Position numbers and translations under genes: made by a program. Below are positions 8,150 to 16,092 of a stretch of 34,025 nt of DNA, piece after piece; positions within the stretch are counted from its first letter, which is position 1; every line of letters begins with the position of its first letter. The notes below the pieces were generated by a model. That model was not told where the DNA came from. It saw only the letters and a program-made list of their open reading frames with translations, and did no database searches. The stretch comes from an uncultured Bacilli bacterium (lineage in GTDB: Bacteria; Bacillota_I; Bacilli_A; RF39; UBA660), in the NCBI GenBank assembly GCA_944332435.1, contig CALVJW010000012.1, positions 1 to 34,025 of the forward strand, read 5' to 3'.

Positions 8150-8441
8150 AGTCCTGTTCTAAAATCCAGCTTTCATATCCCCCATTTAAATTAATTAATT
8201 TGTAACCTAATCGATTTAATATTTGCGAAATTTTTAAACTTTTTAAGCCTTTTTGACAATAAATATAATATGTTTCATTCTTATTTAAATATTTTTGATA
8301 AAAAGCTAATAATTTTTCTGCAGGAATATTGATTGCTCCAGGAATGTGATTATCATTATATTTTTCGACACTTCTAATATCAATCACATTTACCCTGGAT
8401 AGAATTCTCGACAATTCAGAAACAGAAATACTTGATATCAT
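8148..8441 (-). CDS. single-domain rhodanese (GlpE/YqhL-like)
   Basis: The 97-residue product (ATG 8441, preceded by AGGGTGG) is one rhodanese domain: IDIRSVEKYNDNHIPGAINIP, then the active-site loop YYIYCQKGLKS with the sulfur-carrying Cys, then the typical LNRLGYKLINLNGGYESW end. Members move sulfane sulfur to thiophilic acceptors in the cytosol. It sits between the rmuC unit and the end of the secretion operon, with its own -10 box (TATAAT, 8459-8464) and terminator, so it is probably independent of both. Confidence 0.9.
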   Translation of the reverse strand: MISSISVSELSRILSRVNVIDIRSVEKYNDNHIPGAINIPAEKLLAFYQKYLNKNETYYIYCQKGLKSLKISQILNRLGYKLINLNGGYESWILEQD

Positions 8442-8511
8442 ATAAACCACCCTATTGTATTATATGAATAGAGACGATAGATATAAATTATATATGCTTA
8501 ATTTAATATAA

Positions 8512-8540
8512 AAGAAGAATAGAAAGTATCTATTCTTCTT
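8512..8540 (-). terminator. terminator of the type IV secretion operon
   Basis: A 12-bp inverted repeat, AAGAAGAATAGA and TCTATTCTTCTT, with a 5-base loop overlaps the last codons of the coupling-protein gene. It is followed on the minus strand by TTTATATT. Its core resembles the hairpin at 8125-8149. Confidence 0.65.
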
Positions 8541-10833
8541 CATCACTAAAGAAATCATCAAAAAATTGGTCATCTGTAACATAGTCATCATCCTCAACGG
8601 CACCAACTGACTGTATTGGAGTAGTCGCTGTTACATGTTCTTCTTTTGGTTCAGCTTTTCTCTCCACTGTTTCAGCTTTGACAGTCTTTAAATCCGAAGC
8701 AGGAGGTGTTACTTGTGGTTTTTCTATAATTGGAGTTGCTATTTCCACAGGCTTTGATTCTATAGCTGGTTTTGCTGGAGGTGGAGTCTCTTTTTGTTTT
8801 TCTTCTTCTTCTAACTCTGCAATCTTCGAATCAATACGAGCAAGCAAACGATCAATATCAAAAGAATTATCCTTTTTTTCTTCCATTTTTTGCTCTTCTT
8901 TTTCTATTCTCTTTGTTTCTTTCTCACGGCGCTCTTCTTCCTCTAATTCTGCAATTTTTTGATCAATCTTCTTAACTAAATCATCTACATTTTGCGTTTG
9001 AGGTCTTGATGGAGATGGTCCCATCATTCCACCAAACATCGAATCACCTGGCATTGGTCTTCTTCTCGGTGGCATCATTCCACCACCCATTTCACCAAGC
9101 ATTTTTTCCCGGCGTTCTTTTACCTTTTTATCAACAAAACCTTTCAAGTCAAATATTTGAATTGGTTCTTTTTTTCTTTCAGGATAAGTAGCCTTTTCAT
9201 ATGACTTTCCCCACATATTATTTTTTACCATTTCCCAGTTTGGACAAAGTCTTGTTTTAAATGGCATTTTTCGAATACGTAAAATAACTGTTTCCCACTT
9301 TTTCATACGTTGTAAGTCACTAACTGTAACAAGAGGAGTACTAGCAGTCTTATCATCTTTCTTAGATTTTTTTTCACCACACATTTTAGAAATTTCTTCT
9401 AGTGCATTTAATTCACTACTAATTAAATAGATAATATTACCACAGTTTCCCTTAATTGTTTCACCATCATTTTTTCCATAAACTTCTGTTAATTGTGCAA
9501 AGTTTTGAATAATGAAATTAAAACGAATATTTCTAGAACGTGACGCTGTAATCATAGTCGTTACGTCTTTTAATGGTGGCATGTTCGCAAATTCGTCCAA
9601 AATAAAGTTCGTACGGAATGGTAATTTTCCACCATTTTCTTGTGCTACGTCAATTAGCGTCTCATAGCATTGTTTTAAGAAAATCGTAACGAGTGGATGA
9701 TATGTTTTCTTTTCATCTTGAATAACCAAGAATACAGCAGTTTTTTGTCTACCAATTTCTTTCATATCAAAGTCACTATAGCTTAACATTTCTGATATAT
9801 TTTCACGAGATGCGAATAATTTAATTTTTTGTTTAAATACTGATAGGATACTGCCTTTTGTATCTTGTGGTGCGATTAATGTACTAGATGCATTCGTATA
9901 AGCTGCTCCAGCTGGATCTTTATCACTAAAGTATTCTTTTACATAGGTAGAAGCTCCAATTTTTTGTTCTCCTATTGTTGTCATAATGTTAATACTATTT
10001 AAGTTAATTTCTTTTTCTTCAGCATCTTCAAATAAAGCCAATGATAACCCCGCAAAATAATCAGCAGAAGTTTTTTCCCAGAATGGGTCTTGATTTTTAG
10101 ATGAATCATCATAAAGAATGTTTAATGCTAAGTCATCTAATAGCTCAATTGCTTTATCTGAATTATGTGCTTTGTATAAAGAATACGGCAAGGTAAGTGG
10201 ATTCCAGGCATTTCCATTTTGTGGATTACGGAAATTTAACAATACAATGTTATAGCCTTTTTCTCTTAGTTCTACTGCGTTTTTTTCGTAAATTTCGCCT
10301 TTAGGGTCAGTGATAATCATTGATTCTCCGTGTTTTGCCAAAACTTTAACAAGTGGTTGTACAATCATCTCCGTTTTACCTGAACCAGTAGCTCCAATAA
10401 TTAAACTATGATACTCACTATCGTCAACCCACATTTCTTTTTTATTGTTAATAAGTGGAATACCACCAGCTGCAATTGAATCCGCTTTTGGATCTACTTT
10501 TTTTAATTCATCCTTAATTTCAGATTCTTTTGCCCATCTAGCATATCCACTTTCTTCTTTCTTTCCTTTTACAATTCCAATTCCTTTTTCACGATCAAAA
10601 AAGTATGATTTTACATTTAAAAGAATCGCTACTAAAGCTGCAATATAAAAGATAATTGCTTTACCAATCATATCTGGACTAAAAATTGGTAGTGGATTAA
10701 ATCCATGCAATGTCGATGTTTCTACAAATGAAGTAATATTTAACAATGCAATTGAAACAAGGTAAAATAACAAAATGGAAAATACAATAAAGATTTTAAT
10801 ATCCTTTGCTTCCGCTCTAAATTTTAATTTCAT
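8530..10833 (-). CDS. VirD4/TraG-family coupling ATPase
   Basis: The 767-residue protein has two N-terminal membrane helices (about 15-32, 55-72), Walker A GATGSGKT (147-154), Walker B FILDEFANMPP (about 410), and the VirD4 signature around TASRSRNIRFNFIIQNFAQL. It is the hexameric inner-membrane motor that recruits substrates to a type IV secretion channel. A tail of about 190 residues beyond the ATPase is unusual. It has a Met/Gly/Pro stretch, two copies of a DxKIAELEEEE coiled-coil unit (about 620 and 661), then a Pro/Glu-rich arm ending in an acidic DDFFSDEEE. Such C-terminal extensions often bind substrates or adaptors. It is last in the VirB6 operon. Confidence 0.92.
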   Translation of the reverse strand: MKLKFRAEAKDIKIFIVFSILLFYLVSIALLNITSFVETSTLHGFNPLPIFSPDMIGKAIIFYIAALVAILLNVKSYFFDREKGIGIVKGKKEESGYARWAKESEIKDELKKVDPKADSIAAGGIPLINNKKEMWVDDSEYHSLIIGATGSGKTEMIVQPLVKVLAKHGESMIITDPKGEIYEKNAVELREKGYNIVLLNFRNPQNGNAWNPLTLPYSLYKAHNSDKAIELLDDLALNILYDDSSKNQDPFWEKTSADYFAGLSLALFEDAEEKEINLNSINIMTTIGEQKIGASTYVKEYFSDKDPAGAAYTNASSTLIAPQDTKGSILSVFKQKIKLFASRENISEMLSYSDFDMKEIGRQKTAVFLVIQDEKKTYHPLVTIFLKQCYETLIDVAQENGGKLPFRTNFILDEFANMPPLKDVTTMITASRSRNIRFNFIIQNFAQLTEVYGKNDGETIKGNCGNIIYLISSELNALEEISKMCGEKKSKKDDKTASTPLVTVSDLQRMKKWETVILRIRKMPFKTRLCPNWEMVKNNMWGKSYEKATYPERKKEPIQIFDLKGFVDKKVKERREKMLGEMGGGMMPPRRRPMPGDSMFGGMMGPSPSRPQTQNVDDLVKKIDQKIAELEEEERREKETKRIEKEEQKMEEKKDNSFDIDRLLARIDSKIAELEEEEKQKETPPPAKPAIESKPVEIATPIIEKPQVTPPASDLKTVKAETVERKAEPKEEHVTATTPIQSVGAVEDDDYVTDDQFFDDFFSDEEE

Positions 10834-10843
10834 AAGTCACCTC

Positions 10844-11545
10844 TTATATTTTATTATTCTTTCTTATGATTATCATAATTTTTACTATACCAATTAATAG
10901 TACCAAAACAATACATGGGATATACCAAAATTTTTCCATTATATTTAACACTTGCTCTTTTTCGCTAACTCTAGTATCTAAAACAAATTCAACATTTTTA
11001 GGCTGTGTATTCTTATCAAAATTCCATGTATATACACCAGTATCAGCATTCATACTATCAGCATTACTTTGTATTACCTTAAATGGTGTCTTTAAGGTAA
11101 AAGTTACTCTTTGATAATAAGGATCTAATGGAATTACTGATTTTTCAAAAAAGTGTTCAGCATAGTCTAGTGTAGTGAATTTTAATTGATTATTTTCATG
11201 TGTCACTTGAATAGAACTAAATAAACTACCATATAAAATAGAATTATTGGCAAACGTATCTAAACTCATATCTTTTCTTATTCCCGTCACACCAGTCGTA
11301 GTTTGTGTTTTATTAATTTTATAATCAAATAAACTATATGGCTCATTGTTTTGATAAATCTTTTTTTGCATTTTTATATATTCATCTATATTTTGACCAT
11401 TAATTGTAAAATAAGAACTATCTTCATTTACTCTAATTTCCTCTGTAAAATTCAAATTTTGATCAATAGTCAATGTATAGTCAGCATTACAGCCGGTTAC
11501 TAGAAAGAGGAGTCCCATGATACAAAGTAATTTTATTTTTTTCAT
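10844..11545 (-). CDS. membrane-anchored lipoprotein of the secretion operon
   Basis: ATG 11545 (MKKIKLL) is chosen because GGGTGAG precedes it and it starts a clean lipoprotein signal: a hydrophobic core then LVTGC, with Cys as the lipidated residue. The 233-residue product has an extracytoplasmic beta-rich region (YTLTIDQNLNFTEEIRVNE onward) and then a C-terminal membrane helix (WYIPCIVLVLLIGIVKIMIII) with a basic cytoplasmic tail. Outward lipid anchor plus C-terminal TM resembles LppM-type proteins, though that is only an impression. It lies between the SpoIID-M23 hydrolase and the coupling ATPase, so it may fill the place of a VirB7/VirB8-like envelope part; no homology was shown. Confidence 0.7.
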   Translation of the reverse strand: MKKIKLLCIMGLLFLVTGCNADYTLTIDQNLNFTEEIRVNEDSSYFTINGQNIDEYIKMQKKIYQNNEPYSLFDYKINKTQTTTGVTGIRKDMSLDTFANNSILYGSLFSSIQVTHENNQLKFTTLDYAEHFFEKSVIPLDPYYQRVTFTLKTPFKVIQSNADSMNADTGVYTWNFDKNTQPKNVEFVLDTRVSEKEQVLNIMEKFWYIPCIVLVLLIGIVKIMIIIRKNNKI

Positions 11546-11550
11546 GATTC

Positions 11551-13404
11551 TCACCCTTTCGTATAATTTTGTTGACAATATTTTTGAACCTCTTTGTCCA
11601 TAATAACATCCGATCCAGATGGACTTTTTAATCCCCAGTGTAAATGCTTACCACTAGAACATCCGGTATTTCCCATTGTTCCTAAATAATCACCAGCTTT
11701 AACTTTATCTCCTACTTTAAGCTTTGGATTCAATGTATCTAAATGCCAATAAGATAATGTATAGCCATTATATTTAGATTTTGTATCTTCAATACGAATA
11801 TAATATCCTTGTCCACCCATAACGCCTCCTTGGAAGCAAGACGGATAAGTATTAGCTTTACCGGTACCAATTCCTACAATTGTACCATCTGTTGAAGATA
11901 CAATTTTTACTGGAGCAGATAGTGCTAGACGACTTCCAAATAAAGAAGTATGAGCAAAGTCTATTGATCCATGGTATACTCCACCTGGATAATATTCTCC
12001 AGCCGAATAACAATTAGCATTATAGAATTTTTCCGCAATTGGGAACTTGATTCCTGGCAATACTTCACCAGTACTAGCACAAGTAGTAGCAAGAGAAGCA
12101 GCTCCATCTTTTTTGTAATGCTCTAATAAAATTTGATCATATTTTTTTCCTAATTCTGCTTTAGCACTCCATGCATTTTGGTCATTACTAGCAAAGTTCG
12201 TATACACAACATTTCCTGATTTATCAACCACAACTTGTCCTGATACAGAATCAATCAACTGATCAAAACGCTTTTTCGCTTGTCCTGTAAACGGGGCAAT
12301 ATATCTTCCGTTTCCAGTGTTACCTTGTTTCCATATATGAACTGTTCCATAATCTAAATTATTAGTTTGTTCAATTGTACAACCCTGATCTGGATCACAA
12401 TACACCTGATCATTTTCACAACCACGCAATCGAATAACATTTCTTTCGGCATTGTAACCATAATTACAATTATCAGGGTTTCCTGGGCACATCGCATTTT
12501 GCCTTGTTAAAGCAAAACTTCTTGCTACAACTGCTTGTGCTTTAATTGCTTCATCGGGAGCTCCTCTATTTTCTGCAAAAACAACACCTTTTATATATTT
12601 TTCAAAGTCAACAGTAAATTCTACTTCTTTACCATCACAGCTTAATACTTCTACTTTTACATCTTTTACAGTCTTTCCATTTACTTGATAACTACAACTG
12701 GTTAGGCTATCGGTAGCGTTATCATCTTCACAAACCATCGCTGCGTATAAGTCACGAATTGCAAATATGTCATCTACTTTTTGCTCAATTACGGCTGACT
12801 TATTTTCTGGACTATCAGGCAAATCTTGTCCTAATTCCGTTAGTCGTTCTTCAACGTAAGTTTCTTGTAACCACTCTCTAATCTCATCTTCACTTTTATC
12901 TTTTACTCCGTTTACAATTTCTTTCGCTTCCTGATATAATTCTTTAGTATCGGGACTTGCTGTCTCTGCAGTTTCTGTACACTCTTCTTTTATTACTTCG
13001 CCAGTTTCTGGATCAACTTCTCCGACGTTGCATTTATAATCTTCGTCTACCGAAACGTTCGTTTGAAAAGTAAGAATCGCTGACACTAAATTAATATCAA
13101 CCCCAGGATTATCATCGATCATATCATTTATCTTATTATAGAAAGACGTTCCTTCTTCCTCACTGTTAAAAAATTGTACCCACTTATCTTCGATTGCTCG
13201 TTCACAACCGTTATCACCGGCATTGGCAATACCTTCCATTCCTTGTGTTTGACCTAATATCATTACTAGAATTATTAAAATGATTCCAAAAAATAGAATA
13301 ACTGGCAAGACTGGTAGTAACATAGTGAGCACAATTTGTATTTTAGCAAAAGCACCTGTTACTTGTTCAAATGCTGATTCATTATCCTTGTTACCACCAA
13401 ACAT
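11551..13404 (-). CDS. SpoIID-like plus M23 peptidase cell-wall hydrolase of the T4SS
   Basis: The 617-residue protein has one N-terminal membrane helix (about 27-50) and an extracellular part with several Cys. A SpoIID/LytB-type domain starts near 275 (DFEKYIKGVVFAE, then EAIKAQAVVARSFAL). A LytM/M23 metallopeptidase domain follows, with HGSID (about 480) and GKHLHWGL (about 587) giving the H..D..HxH zinc ligands. SpoIID proteins are lytic transglycosylases and M23 enzymes are endopeptidases, so both glycan strand and cross-link could be cut. It lies in the T4SS operon where VirB1 or CwlT-type hydrolases usually sit. The start has GGTGGTGAG. Confidence 0.88.
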   Translation of the reverse strand: MFGGNKDNESAFEQVTGAFAKIQIVLTMLLPVLPVILFFGIILIILVMILGQTQGMEGIANAGDNGCERAIEDKWVQFFNSEEEGTSFYNKINDMIDDNPGVDINLVSAILTFQTNVSVDEDYKCNVGEVDPETGEVIKEECTETAETASPDTKELYQEAKEIVNGVKDKSEDEIREWLQETYVEERLTELGQDLPDSPENKSAVIEQKVDDIFAIRDLYAAMVCEDDNATDSLTSCSYQVNGKTVKDVKVEVLSCDGKEVEFTVDFEKYIKGVVFAENRGAPDEAIKAQAVVARSFALTRQNAMCPGNPDNCNYGYNAERNVIRLRGCENDQVYCDPDQGCTIEQTNNLDYGTVHIWKQGNTGNGRYIAPFTGQAKKRFDQLIDSVSGQVVVDKSGNVVYTNFASNDQNAWSAKAELGKKYDQILLEHYKKDGAASLATTCASTGEVLPGIKFPIAEKFYNANCYSAGEYYPGGVYHGSIDFAHTSLFGSRLALSAPVKIVSSTDGTIVGIGTGKANTYPSCFQGGVMGGQGYYIRIEDTKSKYNGYTLSYWHLDTLNPKLKVGDKVKAGDYLGTMGNTGCSSGKHLHWGLKSPSGSDVIMDKEVQKYCQQNYTKG

Positions 13405-13433
13405 ATTCTCACCACCATACTAAATTAGTCGAG

Positions 13434-15218
13434 TTATAACCCGCCACCACTTCCGAAAGAATCTAATTCTTGTTCCGTTAAAATAATATTAATACGCATT
13501 CGTCTACTTCCACAAACAAACAATGCTTCTCCTTGATTATATCGCTTAATACTTTCTTTTTCACTATCATTTAAATCAATTAACTTTGCTAAATCCTCTG
13601 TTGCTTGTTTTTTCAAACCCATAACTAGATAATAAGATGCATTATCAAAAATAGCTTTTCCTTGGGTAATAACAGAAGGATCACTAAAGTCACTCGGTTG
13701 TTGGGTAATAATAATGGTACCCGTATTGTATTTTCTTGCTCGTCTTTGCACTTGTGCTAAAAAATCAGCACCTAGTGTATTATTACCAGATAGTAGCACG
13801 TGAGCTTCGTCAACAGAAAGAACCGTGTTAACACGTTTATCTAATGTCATCCCCCATGCGTATTTCAATATATTGAAAAATAATGCATTTCTAATATTCG
13901 CATCTGCATTCATTAATTCACGAATATTAAATACTATAAATTCACTCTTTGGAGAAATTGTTGTATGACCATCAAAATAATATCTTAATTCTTTTACAAT
14001 TGGGCGAATTTTTAATTCCAATCGTTCCATGATATCACGTTCGTGTGTTTTTTCAGGCATAGCAAGCAATCTACCACGAATCGTTGCATAAACGTCCTTA
14101 AATGTTGGATAATCTTTTGGCGTAAACTTTGAAAAGTCACTGTCAAAATCCATTCCAAATCGTCGATAAGTGTCTTGCACTACTTCGCTAAATAAAGTAA
14201 CAACATCTTCTGAGATACTTGGATCATAATATTTTAAAAAGGCTTTTAATGTCTGAAGTGTTCTTGTCAATACTGTATATCCAAGTCCTTGTTTAATTTC
14301 ATCCTCGTCAGCATCCATAATTACTTCTAACGGATTAATCATTCCAAATTCTCCACCTTTACCAAGGTCAATGAAATCTCCGTTGTATTGACGTGCCATT
14401 TCTTCCATTTCTCCTTCAGGATCTATCATAACTACTTGATAATTATTTCTAAAATGACTACGTAACATCAATTTAGCCGCCGTAGACTTACCACTACCAG
14501 AAGTACCTAAAATAATTAAATTAGCATTATTTCTATTATGTTCCTTTTTCGTTTGATATAAAAATTGATTGAAAAGAATTACTCCTCCTGAAAAATCTAC
14601 ACCAAGTAACGTCGATAACCCAGGATCCTTAATACTATCAAAAATAAACGGATACATAGCAGCAATTGTAGGAGAAGGAATTGGAGTTCCAATTCGATCT
14701 TCAATATCATTTTTTTTATAAATTGGTAAAATAGAACGGAACACTTTTTCTTGTTCAAATCGAAGTGGTATCGCGTTCAATTCTAATGCTTGCAAATAGT
14801 TTTTTACTTGCATTTTTTTTGTAATTAAAGCTTCTTCCGAATCTGCTGTAATCATAATGTGCATTTGAAAATCATATATTTTTGATTGACTAGATGCTAA
14901 CATAGAAATAAAAGATTCTAATGATTCATAATCTTGGCGAATTCGTTCTTGAATTGTCTTGTCATTTTCTTCTTGGTATCTTTGCTTCAAATCTGCAATT
15001 TCTTTATTTAACATTTTACTTATTACATTAAATGGCATAGGAATATGCTTAATGACTACTTTAATCCCTGACATACTAGTTAAATTAGATAAAAATCCAG
15101 GGTCAATATAACGAGGGTATGAAATAACAGTTAAAATTGTCGCATATTTATCACTAATAATAAATGAATTTGCCTTAAATTCCAACCCTTTTGGTGCTAA
15201 CTGACTTTTAATATTCAT
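13434..15218 (-). CDS. VirB4 ATPase, C-terminal part of a split VirB4
   Basis: The 594-residue protein carries Walker A GTSGSGKS (238-245), Walker B VLSVDEAHVLL (about 466) and the downstream IIITQQPSDF motif of VirB4/TraC ATPases. VirB4 powers assembly and transfer at the base of type IV secretion systems. The residues before Walker A (about 237) are fewer than the roughly 400 of usual VirB4 proteins. The missing N-terminal piece appears to be the 186-residue protein just upstream, whose end overlaps this start by 11 bases. Confidence 0.92.
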   Translation of the reverse strand: MNIKSQLAPKGLEFKANSFIISDKYATILTVISYPRYIDPGFLSNLTSMSGIKVVIKHIPMPFNVISKMLNKEIADLKQRYQEENDKTIQERIRQDYESLESFISMLASSQSKIYDFQMHIMITADSEEALITKKMQVKNYLQALELNAIPLRFEQEKVFRSILPIYKKNDIEDRIGTPIPSPTIAAMYPFIFDSIKDPGLSTLLGVDFSGGVILFNQFLYQTKKEHNRNNANLIILGTSGSGKSTAAKLMLRSHFRNNYQVVMIDPEGEMEEMARQYNGDFIDLGKGGEFGMINPLEVIMDADEDEIKQGLGYTVLTRTLQTLKAFLKYYDPSISEDVVTLFSEVVQDTYRRFGMDFDSDFSKFTPKDYPTFKDVYATIRGRLLAMPEKTHERDIMERLELKIRPIVKELRYYFDGHTTISPKSEFIVFNIRELMNADANIRNALFFNILKYAWGMTLDKRVNTVLSVDEAHVLLSGNNTLGADFLAQVQRRARKYNTGTIIITQQPSDFSDPSVITQGKAIFDNASYYLVMGLKKQATEDLAKLIDLNDSEKESIKRYNQGEALFVCGSRRMRINIILTEQELDSFGSGGGL

Positions 15219-15768
15219 ATGGTATCACCGTCCCAAAGTTAGTAGTAGTTCCTCCATTTAAGAAGTTATCTAAAATAATACGTAAATCTTCATTAGTTGT
15301 CTGATGACAATTCAGTCCAACATTCGCAAATAATGTTATTAGTGTACGAATTCTTTTTTGAATAACATCCTGATTCTTTTCTTTAAATAGTAAGTAATAT
15401 TCAGTATCAACGATATTATTATTGGTGAACATATTTCCTTTATTAATATCTTCCATAATAATTTTTCTTTTAATTGGACTTTGAGTCTCTTTAAACAGCA
15501 ATTGAAGTTGTGATAAATATACGTTAATATCAACCGGTCTGTCAGCAGCAATAATCCAAAATTCATAATCGATAGTATTGTATACATTTTTCAAATTTTC
15601 GATAGCTGCCATTTGTGCACCATAATCCATAATGAATATATTTTTTGGCATAATTTTAATACCAGTTACTTTTTCATTACTATCCAAAATAATTTCTCCA
15701 TTTGAAATATTTTTAACTGGCACAAAATTATCATCTGTATATTTACTTTTTGCTTTCATCTGACTCAT
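15208..15768 (-). CDS. N-terminal VirB4-like domain encoded as a separate gene
   Basis: The 186-residue soluble protein resembles the N-terminal region of TraC/VirB4-type ATPases: DGxx-type opening (NGEIILDSNEKVTGIKI), an AAIENLKNVYNTID helix, DINVYLSQLQLLF and a long central segment. It has no P-loop. Its stop overlaps the start of the ATPase gene by 11 bases in another frame, and its own start overlaps the PrgI-like gene by 26 bases. Length added to the next protein (186 plus 594) equals a normal VirB4. Split gene or ancestral two-subunit arrangement are both possible; both frames look intact. Confidence 0.65.
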   Translation of the reverse strand: MSQMKAKSKYTDDNFVPVKNISNGEIILDSNEKVTGIKIMPKNIFIMDYGAQMAAIENLKNVYNTIDYEFWIIAADRPVDINVYLSQLQLLFKETQSPIKRKIIMEDINKGNMFTNNNIVDTEYYLLFKEKNQDVIQKRIRTLITLFANVGLNCHQTTNEDLRIILDNFLNGGTTTNFGTVIPYEY

Positions 15769-16066
15769 TTAAGAAACACCAACCTTTCCATACATATTTT
15801 TGCCTTGATGTAAAAAACTCATATGCCGACTTTAAAATTGTAAGTACATTATGATAATTTGGGACAGGCATAACAAGGAAACCAGCAATTAATGTTGGCA
15901 TTAACGTAAGTATCGCTACTACAGTGTTATTAATTGGTAATGATACTAAGCCAAGTAATGTAAGCCCCAAACAAATAGCAAACATAATAATTTCTTCTTT
16001 TTTAAATAGCCCAAAGATTAATAGACTCTTCTTTGAATTGGCAGGTATTAAATAATTTCCATTCAT
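15743..16066 (-). CDS. PrgI-family / VirB3-like inner-membrane protein
   Basis: The 107-residue protein (ATG 16066; a GTG three codons earlier is possible) opens with LIPANSKKSLLIFGLFKKEE. It has two adjacent membrane helices (about 27-65) and ends with YVWKGWCFL. This matches the PrgI family of Gram-positive conjugation systems, regarded as the VirB3 counterpart that partners VirB4. Gene order VirB6, PrgI, VirB4 agrees with that. Confidence 0.8.
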   Translation of the reverse strand: MNGNYLIPANSKKSLLIFGLFKKEEIIMFAICLGLTLLGLVSLPINNTVVAILTLMPTLIAGFLVMPVPNYHNVLTILKSAYEFFTSRQKYVWKGWCFLNESDESKK

Positions 16067-16092
16067 CTGTATCACACTCGTTTCTTATTCTT

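Noticed and set aside
8678-8975. Long plus-strand open frames opposite the coupling ATPase tail
   Set aside because: They are the complement of the Glu/Lys-rich repeat tail; low-complexity Ser/Phe composition, no ribosome site, wrong strand for the operon.
15339-15587. 82-codon minus-strand frame inside the VirB4 N-terminal gene
   Set aside because: It lies wholly within a well-supported gene in another frame and has no recognisable protein features.
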